Shown here: one piece after another, positions 1 through 7,673 of the stretch
How positions within the stretch are numbered: position 1 is the stretch's first letter
How the letters are laid out: the number at the start of each line of letters is the position of its first letter
Assembly (NCBI GenBank): GCA_026225255.1
Contig: JAMFSJ010000060.1
Location: 1 to 40,726 of the forward strand
DNA from: Methylacidimicrobium fagopyrum
Lineage (GTDB): Bacteria; Verrucomicrobiota; Verrucomicrobiia; Limisphaerales; UBA11358
DNA: 40,726 nucleotides
Direction: 5' to 3'
The notes under the pieces: generated by a model
What the model was told of the DNA's origin: nothing
Databases searched by the model: none
Seen by the model: the letters and a program-made list of their open reading frames with translations, nothing else
Program-made: the position numbers and the translations under genes

Positions 1-230
1 AACCTCTCCGTTATATAACGCAACCTCTCCGTTATATAACGCAGCCTCTCCGTTATATAGCGCAAGCTCTCCGCTATATAACGCAGCCTCTTCGTTATAT
101 AGCGCAAGCTCTCCGCTATATAACGCAGCCTCTCCGTTATATAGCGCAGCCTCTCCGTGATATAGCGCAACCTCTCCGTTATATAACGCAACCTCTCCGT
201 TATATAACGCAGCCTCTCCGCGATATCGGG
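1..230. repeat. 21-bp tandem repeat array with palindromic core
   Basis: Ten consecutive 21-bp units fill 1-210, with a degenerate eleventh at 211-227; the array continues beyond the left edge or starts there. The consensus core is CGTTATATAACG, a perfect 12-bp palindrome. Variants carry CGTTATATAGCG or CGCTATATAACG, which are reverse complements of each other, and one unit has CGTGATATAGCG. The period equals two helical turns, so the cores would lie on one face of the DNA. Because 21 is a multiple of 3, a heptapeptide frame is open on both strands. The minus frame (ALYNGE-like units) runs across the whole array but has no ATG, GTG or TTG before the TAG near 263-261, and the plus frame hits TGA at 158-160. 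Protein-binding iterons or a neutral minisatellite are both possible. Confidence 0.9.
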
Positions 231-514
231 AAACACATCCAATAATAATAAAGAAGTTTAGCTAATATGTTTTGCCGTTTTTAAACGAGATAAATTCACA
301 CTAGTGTTTAAACCTAAGCGACTTACATAAACTTTTAAGATCTATTTTAAGCCTTATCTAAAGGGTTTTATCACACTCCAGTCCCATCTAAATTATTAGA
401 ACCATTTATTTTTTAAATAAAAAACCATTGACAACCGGTCATCTTTGATTTAGTTTAGGAGAACTCCAGCTAATATGTAACCAGCTAGGACAACTCCCCA
501 AAAAACTAAGACGT
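231..514. other. AT-rich intergenic stretch, no gene seen
   Basis: This stretch lies between the tandem repeats and the FnIII gene. It is much richer in A and T than the rest of the window. No ORF of useful length with a start codon was seen. An 11-bp direct repeat, AGCTAATATGT, occurs at 260-270 and 469-479. A possible promoter at 428-456 is listed separately. Confidence 0.6.
428..456 (+). promoter_or_regulatory. possible sigma-70-like promoter for the FnIII gene
   Basis: TTGACA at 428-433 is a perfect -35 box. It is followed after 17 bp by TAGTTT at 451-456, a weak -10 box. Transcription would start near 463, about 50 bases before the ATG at 515. This is motif matching only, in an AT-rich stretch where chance matches are common. 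Confidence 0.3.
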
Positions 515-1135
515 ATGATAATAAAACCTTCCATCAACTTTCTAAATTTGGACAACGATGCCACCCTGATCAAGAATGTCCATACCATCCTCGCCGCGAT
601 GACGGATAATCCCAATTACCCCAATCCGATGCCGGAGTTGCCCCTCATCACGTTGGTCTTAAGTCAATTTACGACCTGCGTGGCCAATGCGGCGGACGGC
701 GGCATTACGCTGACAGCGCTCAAAAATCAAAAGCGCGAAGAACTAGTGACCTTGGTGAGAAATCTGGCGAGCTATGTATCGGTCACCTGCAATGGAAATC
801 TGGCCACTTTATTAAGTAGCGGTTTCCCCAGTCAAAAAACCCAACGCACGCCCGCCACCTTCCCCTCGGCACCGACGGATTTGATCATCAGTTTCGGAAT
901 TTCGAGCGGAGAATTGGACGCCGTCGTTTCATCGGATGATGGTGTGGCGACTCATAACTGGCAATTGTTCGCGGCTTCGGCCCCGACGACCATTCTGCAA
1001 ACAAAGGAAACTACCGGCGGCCGCAACCTCTTCAGTGGTCTGACGCCGGGCGTGATCTACGGGATCCAAGTCAATGCGGTCAATACCGCCGGCACTAGTG
1101 ACTGGAGTAACCCCGTTTCTAAAATGGCGGTTTAA
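515..1135 (+). CDS. hypothetical protein with C-terminal fibronectin type III domain
   Basis: This 206-aa protein has no signal peptide. The first ~110 residues look alpha-helical, with a stretch rich in Ala, Leu, Lys and Arg (around residues 62-90) and a 'LASYV' segment. The second half, from about residue 120, looks like a fibronectin type III fold: 'APTDLIISFG' begins it, and 'LTPGVIYGIQVNAVNTAGTSDWSNPV' features (a conserved Tyr, then N-x-A-G-x-S-x-W-S) end it. This helical-plus-FnIII arrangement is known to me from uncharacterised proteins of Verrucomicrobiota and Bacteroidota. No function can be given. The ATG at 515 is the first in frame; no clear ribosome binding site precedes it. It ends facing the ThuA gene, with REP-like palindromes between the two stops. 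Confidence 0.75.
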   Translation: MIIKPSINFLNLDNDATLIKNVHTILAAMTDNPNYPNPMPELPLITLVLSQFTTCVANAADGGITLTALKNQKREELVTLVRNLASYVSVTCNGNLATLLSSGFPSQKTQRTPATFPSAPTDLIISFGISSGELDAVVSSDDGVATHNWQLFAASAPTTILQTKETTGGRNLFSGLTPGVIYGIQVNAVNTAGTSDWSNPVSKMAV

Positions 1136-1142
1136 TCAGCCC

Positions 1143-1246
1143 GGAGCGCCGATCTCCTGATCGGCTCGAGGGTTAAGTTTTCACTACCGAGCCAGCGCCA
1201 TGCTCGGCGCTCTATTGTTTCGAGCCGATCAGGAGATCGGCGCTCC
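1143..1246. repeat. REP-like palindromic element, copy A (three hairpin units)
   Basis: The outer arms 1143-1168 and 1221-1246 form a perfect 26-bp inverted repeat starting GGAGCGCCGATC. Each arm also folds alone, with stem GCCGATC/GATCGGC and loop TCCT. Between them, 1189-1212 holds a third unit of the alternative type, with core GCCATGCTCGGCGCTC. The element lies between convergent genes and could act as a bidirectional terminator. Related copies are at 3767, 27434 and 39118. Confidence 0.85.
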
Positions 1247-1286
1247 AATGTTTAAAATAAATGTCTCTGCGATTTTAACTCTGGTT

Positions 1287-1327
1287 GTAGCGGCGGTCTA
1301 TGGCCTAATGCCATAGATCGCCGCTAC
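1287..1327. repeat. second palindromic repeat, 17-bp stem
   Basis: GTAGCGGCGGTCTATGG at 1287-1303 pairs with 1311-1327 across a 7-base loop, with one mismatch in 17. It resembles a second REP-like family, with different sequence from the GGAGCGCCGA type. It lies just past the stop of the minus-strand ThuA gene and may also end transcription. Confidence 0.7.
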
Positions 1328-1358
1328 GAGTCGAAGCCCTTTTTCAGCATCCGCAAAA

Positions 1359-2213
1359 TTATTTCGCGTAGCCAGCTTTCGGTTTGCCATCGGCATCTAA
1401 CTTGTCACACGCCCAGAGCAAGCCACGCGTGACGAGATCGAGATAGCGGGCGTCGGCCACGGTTTGATTGTTGTGACCGATGGTCGTGGAGAAGACGCGC
1501 GTTTTACCTTGGTAAATATTTTCCCATGCGACCACAAAATCATTCGTCCGTTGCGGCTCGCCCGCTTTGTTCTTGATGACTTGCACACCGTGCGCGAGCG
1601 CATGCGCGGTGTCCCAAACCTTGATGTTGTTATAATGCTCTTCGCCAATGGTAGTCCAATCCATCAGTCCGGTCGTGACGGCATTGGTTTTGTCAGTGAA
1701 GGAAATCGCAATCGGTTCCTGCGGGCCGTGACCGCTGGATTGCAGGCCGAGATATTCATACCAATGCGCGTTCGGCGCGTCCGCCGGCAACGGTTTGCTG
1801 AAATCGCCGAAACGGTAGCAGTGCATGGCGCAGTGGAGATTCACGCCGGGGATGCCATCTTGATGCGGCTTGAGCACACCTTGAATGATATTGGTGTCAT
1901 TGATATCCGCCGCGCATTCATCATGAATCACTACGTCGTAACCTTTGGCGTAATCGGGATGACCGTAGATCGGCAAAGCCGGATGGGTATTGCTATCAGC
2001 GGAATAAATGATGTCCACGATGACGTTGGCGCGCGCTTCGATGCCCGCCTTGAGAATATATCGTTGATTGGCGTAATCGTGACAGCAACCGCCGGTGACC
2101 AGCAGTGCCTTGATGGGCTTGGGTGTTTCTTGGGCCGTGAGCGAAGTAGCCATCGCTAAGGTGCTGCCCAGAATCAGGGCGCGACAAAAATTGAACGAGG
2201 AATTTTTTTGCAT
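1359..2213 (-). CDS. exported ThuA-like domain protein
   Basis: This 284-aa protein has an N-terminal signal peptide (hydrophobic 'ALILGSTLAMATSLTAQ', cleavage likely after TAQ). The ThuA-like fold, related to class I glutamine amidotransferases, starts at 'IKALLVTGGCCHDY' and includes 'YDVVIHDECAADI', 'GVNLHCAMHCYRF' and a late 'TTIGHNNQTV'. ThuA proteins are linked to trehalose or other sugar use, but the reaction of this class is not settled. The ATG at 2213 is preferred because the signal peptide then begins MQKNSS; a GTG at 2226-2228 would add five residues. It is divergent from a Gfo/Idh/MocA oxidoreductase, a common pairing in Verrucomicrobiota and Planctomycetota, which suggests work on an oxidised sugar in the periplasm. 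Confidence 0.85.
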   Translation of the reverse strand: MQKNSSFNFCRALILGSTLAMATSLTAQETPKPIKALLVTGGCCHDYANQRYILKAGIEARANVIVDIIYSADSNTHPALPIYGHPDYAKGYDVVIHDECAADINDTNIIQGVLKPHQDGIPGVNLHCAMHCYRFGDFSKPLPADAPNAHWYEYLGLQSSGHGPQEPIAISFTDKTNAVTTGLMDWTTIGEEHYNNIKVWDTAHALAHGVQVIKNKAGEPQRTNDFVVAWENIYQGKTRVFSTTIGHNNQTVADARYLDLVTRGLLWACDKLDADGKPKAGYAK

Positions 2214-2430
2214 GGCGATTACTAGCACGTGAAAAATTTTCAGACAAGCGTGAAAAACAAAAAGGTGTCTTAATTCGAAAAGTAGCGACGGCTCGCCGCG
2301 ATTTCCCTACCCAAATGAGGAGACTTTCAGAGATTGTCGAAAAATAATTGCATTTGAGATGACTTGCCTGAAAATAATTTGAACCAAGCCATGTTCTCTG
2401 TGTCCATGAACCACATCCATCATTAAAATT

Positions 2431-3711
2431 ATGAACCAACCACTCATCATGCCCCGTCGCAACTTTCTCAAAAACGTCGCCCTCGCGGGTGCAGCGGTTT
2501 CGGCCCTGCCATTATTTAATGTCCGTGCTGAAGGTGCGGGTCGCAAATTTAAGATCGGCTTGGTTGGTTGCGGCGGTCGCGGTAACGGCGCGGTGGAAAA
2601 TATCATCGAGGCCGCCAAGACGCTCGGTTATGAAATTGAAGTCTATACCGTCTGCGATTTTTTCCCTGACCGCGCCAACGATACGGCCAAGAAATACAAT
2701 GTCCCCGCGGAACGTATTTTCACCGGTCCCAAAGGTTATCACGATTTGATGGCGCAACCGTTTGACATCGTGCTGTTGGCGACGCCGCCAGTTTTCCGCG
2801 CGACGCATCTCGAAGCCGCCATCAACGCGGGCAAACAAATCTTCATCGAAAAACCCGTGGCTGTGGATCCCGTGGGCGCGCGCAAGGTGATGGCGCTCGG
2901 CGAAATTGCGAAGCAGAAAGGCCTGTCCGTCGTCGCCGGCACGCAACGTCGGCACATGAGCGGCTATTTGCGAAACCAATTTGCCGTGGCCAACGGCGCG
3001 ATCGGCAAAATTGTTGGCGGCACGGTCAGTTGGTGCGGCGGGGCGCTGTGGTTCAAGCGCCGCAACGAAGGCGAGAGCGACGCCAGTTATCTCGTGCGCA
3101 ACTGGACGAGCTTTGCCGAAATGTCCGGCGACCACATCGTCGAGCAACACGTCCATAATCTCGACGTGACGAACTGGTTTCTCGGACGTCCGCCGAAGTC
3201 GGCGGTTGGTTTTGGCGGTCGAGCCCGCCGACAGACCGGCGATCAGTTTGATTTCTTCAGCGTGGATTTTAACTACGGTGACGACGTTCACATCCACAGT
3301 ATGTGTCGTCAGGTCAACGGCACTTACGGCGGTGTGAGTGAATTTTTCAACGGCACGGAAGGCACCACTTTTGGCGGCGGAAAAATGTCGTCCACCAAAC
3401 TCGCCAGCCTGAACGTGCCGGAATTTAAGACGCACGAAAACGGACAGGTGCAGGAGCACATCGACCTGCTGAACAGCATCGTGAGCGGACAACCGCTCAA
3501 TGGAGCGCGCACCGTGGCCGAGTCCACTTTGACCGCCATCATGGGTCGTATCAGTTGCTATACCGGTCAATTAGTCAGTTGGGCCGACCTGACCACCAAC
3601 ACCGGATCGCCTTGGTATAACCTTTCGCTGTCACCCTCCGCTGCCGATTTTGAAAGCGGCAACGTCGTGGCGCCCAAAGACAACGTCTGGCCGGTTCCCG
3701 GCGAAGCGTAA
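2431..3711 (+). CDS. Tat-exported Gfo/Idh/MocA family oxidoreductase
   Basis: This 426-aa protein begins with a twin-arginine signal: R9-R10-NFLKN followed by a hydrophobic stretch to about residue 33. The Rossmann dinucleotide motif GLVGCGGRGNG lies at 43-53. The family signature E140-K141-P142 (EKP, catalytic Lys) follows 'IFIEKPVAVD'. The C-terminal alpha/beta domain carries 'GDHIVEQHVHNLDVTNW', holding the His residues usual for substrate binding. Tat export implies that the protein folds with its NAD(P) cofactor in the cytoplasm and works in the periplasm. The likely role is oxidation or epimerisation of a sugar or cyclitol, with the divergent ThuA protein as a possible partner. The substrate cannot be named. 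ATG 2431 is used; an ATG at 2449 (MPRRNF) would keep the Tat motif. Confidence 0.9.
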   Translation: MNQPLIMPRRNFLKNVALAGAAVSALPLFNVRAEGAGRKFKIGLVGCGGRGNGAVENIIEAAKTLGYEIEVYTVCDFFPDRANDTAKKYNVPAERIFTGPKGYHDLMAQPFDIVLLATPPVFRATHLEAAINAGKQIFIEKPVAVDPVGARKVMALGEIAKQKGLSVVAGTQRRHMSGYLRNQFAVANGAIGKIVGGTVSWCGGALWFKRRNEGESDASYLVRNWTSFAEMSGDHIVEQHVHNLDVTNWFLGRPPKSAVGFGGRARRQTGDQFDFFSVDFNYGDDVHIHSMCRQVNGTYGGVSEFFNGTEGTTFGGGKMSSTKLASLNVPEFKTHENGQVQEHIDLLNSIVSGQPLNGARTVAESTLTAIMGRISCYTGQLVSWADLTTNTGSPWYNLSLSPSAADFESGNVVAPKDNVWPVPGEA

Positions 3712-3766
3712 GGCGCACGGATAATTCCCGGAAAAATATCCCGGCACTCATATTGCAACGGGCAAC

Positions 3767-3842
3767 GGAGCGCCGAGCATGGCTCGGCTCGGTGAAAATA
3801 TTTCGCTGACGAGCCGATCAGGAAATCGGCGCTCCTTTTTTT
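3767..3842 (+). repeat. REP-like element, copy B, with T-tract (likely terminator)
   Basis: The left unit starts GGAGCGCCGAGCATGG (stem GCCGAGC/GCTCGGC) and the right unit ends ATCGGCGCTCC at 3835. The two units pair with each other and also fold singly. Seven T residues at 3836-3842 follow directly, so on the plus strand this reads as a rho-independent terminator for the oxidoreductase gene, placed before trpG. Confidence 0.8.
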
Positions 3843-3887
3843 CCCGCTTTCATTTTTGCCGTTCTGAATTAAATTATCCCATCGAAA

Positions 3888-4457
3888 ATGATTCTCGTTT
3901 TAGACAACTACGATTCGTTCACCTACAACCTTGTGCAATACTTGGGCGAGTTGGGCGTGGAATTGCAAGTGCGCCGCAATGACGAGATCACCATTGACGA
4001 AATCCGCGCGCTCAAGCCGGAACGCATTTTAGTTTCCCCCGGGCCGTGTTCGCCGCGCGAAGCCGGTTTGTCGAACGAAGTCATCCGCACTTTCGCGCAA
4101 GAAGGCGTGCCAATTTTTGGCGTGTGCCTCGGGCATCAATGTATCGGTCACACGTTCGGCGCGGACGTCGTGGTGAATTATCGCATGATGCACGGCAAGA
4201 CCTCGCCGATTAAGCACAACGGCAAAGATCTGTTTGCCGACATGCCGAACCCGTTTCCGGCGACGCGCTATCATTCGCTCGTCATCAAGCGCGACACCAT
4301 GCCGGACGTGCTGGAGATCACCGCCGAAACGGACGAAGGCGAAATCATGGGTGTGAAACACAAAACGCTGCCGATCTGGGGCGTTCAGTTTCATCCCGAA
4401 AGCATTCTCACCGAAAGCGGCCGCACGATTTTGAAGAACTTTTTGCAGTTGAAGTGA
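3888..4457 (+). CDS. trpG: anthranilate/aminodeoxychorismate synthase, glutamine amidotransferase subunit
   Basis: At 189 aa this is a full-length class I glutamine amidotransferase. It supplies ammonia from glutamine to chorismate for anthranilate (tryptophan) or 4-amino-4-deoxychorismate (folate). The start '[19 protein letters not shown]' is typical of TrpG/PabA. The oxyanion strand SPGPCSP is at 50-55, the nucleophile is C80 in GVCLGHQ, and H169 and E171 in FHPES complete the triad. No trpE or pabB lies beside it, so trpG and pabA cannot be told apart; many bacteria use one subunit for both. A pabC-like gene lies at 34817-35656. The 3' end of this gene is repeated as a broken copy at 5140-5309. 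Confidence 0.95.
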   Translation: MILVLDNYDSFTYNLVQYLGELGVELQVRRNDEITIDEIRALKPERILVSPGPCSPREAGLSNEVIRTFAQEGVPIFGVCLGHQCIGHTFGADVVVNYRMMHGKTSPIKHNGKDLFADMPNPFPATRYHSLVIKRDTMPDVLEITAETDEGEIMGVKHKTLPIWGVQFHPESILTESGRTILKNFLQLK

Positions 4458-4466
4458 GTTGGGATT

Positions 4467-4484
4467 GCGCGGACATGTCTGCGC
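4467..4484. repeat. short palindrome after trpG
   Basis: GCGCGGACATGTCTGCGC is self-complementary over 18 bases with one G-T pair and is followed by TTTCC. It lies 10 bases after the trpG stop. It resembles the hairpin at 34792-34815 and may be a third REP-like type, or a weak terminator. Confidence 0.5.
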
Positions 4485-4571
4485 TTTCCAACTGCGGAAT
4501 ATGTTTTGCGGTTAAGAAAAGCGACTTACCACGGCACTCCAATACAGAGCGACCGGATACAATATTGCTTT

Positions 4572-5117
4572 ATGGAAAATTATTTCAACAATTTGATGTC
4601 GAGTTCGCTCCCATTGCCACTTTGGGTTTTGATCATCATTTGGTTCATCCTTTTTATCGCGGCCCACATTTTAACTTGGAAGGGCAATGCGCTGGCAAAT
4701 CAGCAAAGCTTTATTGTCACCCGTAAAACGGACGAATTGGTGAGCGGACAAAATTGGCGGCTCACGGTGTTTCAAATTCTGTTCACTTCAGCAATCTTCA
4801 CTTTCGCGACGATAATCGGTGGTCCTTTTTTTGTGTTTTTTGCAGGCGGCTGGATCGTCATAACCGCAGTATCCATTCCCCTTAATTTAAGAAGTGTTTT
4901 ATATTTGCGTGCGATTGTTCAATCCGAGGCGGCAACGGGATCGGTCACCATCTCCAACCGCTTGGCAGTCAAAGACGTGGCATTCAAGTTGTATGGCTTG
5001 GCTGCGTTTTGTCTGATCCTTGGCTTGGTGATGGCGCATCTGGCACTTTTAGGCGGCGCCTTATTTATCTCTGCGACCGCGACCGGCTATCTCAGAAAAC
5101 TGAAGCAAAAAAAATGA
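4572..5117 (+). CDS. hypothetical membrane protein, four predicted TM segments
   Basis: This 181-aa protein starts at MENYFNN; the ORF is open further upstream, but the added residues are not hydrophobic and lie in the region just after trpG. Four hydrophobic segments are visible: 'LWVLIIIWFILFIAAHIL', 'FQILFTSAIFTFATIIGGPFFVFFAGGWIVITAV' (probably two helices) and 'YGLAAFCLILGLVMAHLALLGGALFI'. The C-terminus is basic (LRKLKQKK), suggesting a cytoplasmic end. No family was recognised. It sits between intact trpG and a second copy of the trpG 3' end, so it probably arrived by insertion or recombination. TACAAT at 4558-4563 would place transcription start close to the ATG. Confidence 0.65.
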   Translation: MENYFNNLMSSSLPLPLWVLIIIWFILFIAAHILTWKGNALANQQSFIVTRKTDELVSGQNWRLTVFQILFTSAIFTFATIIGGPFFVFFAGGWIVITAVSIPLNLRSVLYLRAIVQSEAATGSVTISNRLAVKDVAFKLYGLAAFCLILGLVMAHLALLGGALFISATATGYLRKLKQKK

Positions 5118-5139
5118 TTGTGTCAGCCTGGCCGGCCCA

Positions 5140-5309
5140 CGACGCGTTATCATTCGCTCGTCATCAAGCGTGACACGATGCCGGACGTGCTGGAGATCAC
5201 CGCCGAAACTGACGAAGACGAAATCGTGGGCGTTCAGTTTCATCCCGAAAGCATTCTCACCGAAAGCGGCCGCACGATTTTGAAAAACTTTTTGCAGTTG
5301 AAGTGAGTT
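5140..5309 (+). pseudogene. partial trpG copy (3' end) with internal 30-bp deletion
   Basis: Bases 5140-5309 align with 4261-4460 inside and just past trpG. Outside one 30-bp in-frame deletion there are 7 mismatches in 170 bases. Five of the seven are silent third-position changes; the others change Gly to Asp and Met to Val. The deletion removes about ten codons before the GVQFHPES motif. The similarity stops five bases... at GAGTT after the stop codon. The copy lacks the nucleophile Cys and the whole N-terminal part, so it cannot be functional. The silent-change pattern suggests that it diverged as part of a working gene before becoming a fragment. Confidence 0.85.
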
Positions 5310-5347
5310 AAAAAGTCGTGCCGCGTATTAAAAACTCGGGATAAGAG

Positions 5348-5460
5348 TTTAGTTTCGAACCCATTAATAAAACCAGCCTTGCGGCACTATCTCCTCGCAG
5401 GCAAACCAGTTCTGAAATGATTACCCGTCGATTTGCCACGTTGAAGCGACCTGATTGCCG
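5348..5460 (+). pseudogene. decayed copy of the pgm 5' region
   Basis: This stretch aligns with the upstream region and first codons of pgm (25745 onward). By hand, about 67 of 89 aligned positions match, including TTTAGTTTC, CCTT before the start, and TCGCAGGCAAACC inside codons 6-10. The start ATG is GCG here (5381-5383), and two single-base gaps break the frame. Similarity fades near 5460, shortly before the cyclase stop codon at 5504. It directly follows the trpG fragment, as if an ancestral trpG and pgm had been about 75 bases apart. Confidence 0.65.
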
Positions 5461-5503
5461 CCCGCTACCTCCCGTTCCCCCAATACATTTTAGAACGCGC
5501 CGG

Positions 5504-7609
5504 TTATTTTGCGTCCATTTTCCAGATGCCGTGCCAGTTCGCGGGCGGATGGAGAATGAGTTCAGCGCAGCGCGCAGATAAAGTTTTTGCGGGGCCATCG
5601 GAAAACTCTTCAACTAAAGCTGCGAATTTTTTTTGGGCTTCAACAAAGCGTCCCGCCGAATAATCGTCGTAAGCAATTTTATAGCGCGCGCAAATATCCG
5701 CGTAGTTCGGCGGCGTGCAAGGGTTTTCACACTCGAATAATTCCACGGGTTCGCTCTTACCTTTCACGATCACACGGTCAATAAACCGGTGCGAATGGGG
5801 CGCAGTGAATTGCTCGAGAGCCGCGCTGGTCACCAATAGTTGGGCGCCATAATGTTTGGTGAGCGCTTCGACGCGGGCGGCTTCGTTGACCGTGTCGCCG
5901 ACCAGTCCGTAATCCAGCCGTTGCGCGGAACCTTTGTTGCCCACCAGCACGACGCCACTATGGAGGGCGACGCCGTAACCGAATATTTTTTGCACTTCCG
6001 GCGCGAGGGTTGGCCGCAGTTTTTCCATCGCGGCAATCAGTTTAAGGGCGGCACGACGGGCGCGATCGGCGGCGTCGGGCTGGCTTTGCGGCGCACCCCA
6101 ATAGCTTAAAAACTGGTCGCCGAGAAAATGTTCGAGGTTGCCTTCTTCCCCCATGATCGCGGCAGTCTGCGCTTCGAAAACGCGGTTGAGCAAATCAAAC
6201 ATTCCTTTCGGGCCAAGCAACTCGGCGAGCGGCGTGGAATTGCGCAGGTCGGTGAGCAGTAAAACGACCTCGGCGCGGCGCGGTTCCATCGAGCCGGGAT
6301 CGGCCAGCACCGCGTCGAGCACGCGTGGCGAAAAATAGAGACCCATGGTGTGGCGCAATTTCATGCGCGCCAGCCGCTCGGCGACAAAATCGTAAACCAA
6401 CGCCGCCAGACCGATGAGGGCTAACACGAGAAGCGGATGCACCACGGGCACGATCCAGTTCAAATGGTTGAATGAAATTTGGGCGGCCAAAAAAAGCCCG
6501 ACGCCCGCAATGAAAATGACCAATAGACGTTTTACCGGCGCATTCATCAGCAAGCACAACGCAGCGGCGAACAGGCCGGCCAACACGATGAGGGCGTGGT
6601 TGGCGAGGGGCGGCAATTCATGGATAAATTCACCATGCAAAGCGGCGTTGATGATCTGCAGATGAATCTCCGGGCCGGGCATTTCACGAAACGGCGTGCG
6701 GTGAAAGTCTTGAAAAATATTCGCCAGCGGCCCGACCAGAATGATTTTGCCGCGAAAAAATTCGCCGCCGGCAAAATTGCTCTGCCAGATTTTTGGAGTC
6801 AGCACGTCCGCGATGGAAATACCCGACCACGTTCCCGGTGGTCCGGTGAAACGAATTGCCGGGCGACGGGACAAGGCGGGGACTTTTTCCGGCTGACCGA
6901 ATTTTTTAAGGGCGCGGGCGTCGAGCGATTCAATGCGGGTAGCCGGTGGCGCATTCACGGCATCGTCCAATTCATGGTTGGTCGCAAGCAAGCGGGCATG
7001 GCGAAAAACATCATCATCGTCCGGCCAGATGTTGACGTAGCCAACGCGCGGATCGAGCGCGCCGGGATGGCCGGATGAATCAGGAATGAGCGAAGGGTTG
7101 GGCGTGGTGAGGCGGGTGAGGCTGCCGCGATCCGTTTCTACCGGGCCGAAATTGCTGCCGATGACCACTTGATCGCCGTATTTCTCCAGCGCGGCGCGCA
7201 GTTCCGGGTCGCCTTCAGATTCCGCACCGAAAACCAGGTCGAGCACGATCACTTTGGCCCCGGACTTGGCCAGTTGTTCGATGAGCACCGCCCAAACGCG
7301 ACGCGACCACGGAAAACGCGCGCGCAGATCGCCCAGCACGGGGTCGTTTTTAACATCGTCAGGGAAAATCACATCGTCGTAACTCGGCCGGTCGATGCCG
7401 ATAAGCACCAGATTCGTATTCACCGGCGTAAACCGTCCGGTGCGCGCAAAAAAATCCTGAAGATAATTATCCGCGTCGCGCAACGGGGCGTTCACCGGGG
7501 CGGCCCCCATGAAATTCAGCAGCAGCACGCTGAGCATAATGACCGCGCATAAGCCGGTGATGACAAGAGGGCGGCGCCGGTCGGGATCGCTGAATTTTTT
7601 TGCGGGCAT
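5504..7609 (-). CDS. CHASE2-domain class III adenylate/guanylate cyclase
   Basis: This 701-aa protein has one TM helix at about 14-34, an extracytoplasmic CHASE2 sensor at about 40-330, three closely spaced TM helices at about 338-408, a class III nucleotide cyclase domain at about 445-620, and a short C-terminal helical tail. The metal-binding aspartates are D454 (LLTDLRNST) and D498 (FLGDQF). The transition-state pair is N575 and R579 in GDTVNEAAR. The two usual substrate-choosing positions are unusual: H494 stands where Lys is expected and G568 where Asp or Thr is expected, so cAMP as product is not certain. It is divergent from a FecR-domain gene, a known neighbour type for CHASE2 cyclases. 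It may produce the ligand for the cyclic-nucleotide-binding ferredoxin at 12012-13736. Confidence 0.93.
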   Translation of the reverse strand: MPAKKFSDPDRRRPLVITGLCAVIMLSVLLLNFMGAAPVNAPLRDADNYLQDFFARTGRFTPVNTNLVLIGIDRPSYDDVIFPDDVKNDPVLGDLRARFPWSRRVWAVLIEQLAKSGAKVIVLDLVFGAESEGDPELRAALEKYGDQVVIGSNFGPVETDRGSLTRLTTPNPSLIPDSSGHPGALDPRVGYVNIWPDDDDVFRHARLLATNHELDDAVNAPPATRIESLDARALKKFGQPEKVPALSRRPAIRFTGPPGTWSGISIADVLTPKIWQSNFAGGEFFRGKIILVGPLANIFQDFHRTPFREMPGPEIHLQIINAALHGEFIHELPPLANHALIVLAGLFAAALCLLMNAPVKRLLVIFIAGVGLFLAAQISFNHLNWIVPVVHPLLVLALIGLAALVYDFVAERLARMKLRHTMGLYFSPRVLDAVLADPGSMEPRRAEVVLLLTDLRNSTPLAELLGPKGMFDLLNRVFEAQTAAIMGEEGNLEHFLGDQFLSYWGAPQSQPDAADRARRAALKLIAAMEKLRPTLAPEVQKIFGYGVALHSGVVLVGNKGSAQRLDYGLVGDTVNEAARVEALTKHYGAQLLVTSAALEQFTAPHSHRFIDRVIVKGKSEPVELFECENPCTPPNYADICARYKIAYDDYSAGRFVEAQKKFAALVEEFSDGPAKTLSARCAELILHPPANWHGIWKMDAK

Positions 7610-7619
7610 CGTGTGGTGA

Positions 7620-7648
7620 TTGACTTCTGAACACCGGTGGCTTACAAC
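7620..7648 (+). promoter_or_regulatory. possible promoter for the FecR-barrel gene pair
   Basis: TTGACT at 7620-7625 and TACAAC at 7643-7648 are separated by 17 bp in the 64-bp gap between the divergent cyclase and FecR genes. Transcription would start near 7655, about 18 bases before the ATG. Motif match only. Confidence 0.35.
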
Positions 7649-7673
7649 AGCATTAAATTAGCTAGCTCCCATC

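Noticed and set aside
1..230. CRISPR array
   Set aside because: Units follow each other without spacers and the period is only 21 bp.
5118..5306. Short plus-strand gene of 62 codons
   Set aside because: It is the broken copy of the trpG 3' end, lacking the catalytic Cys and with a 10-codon deletion.
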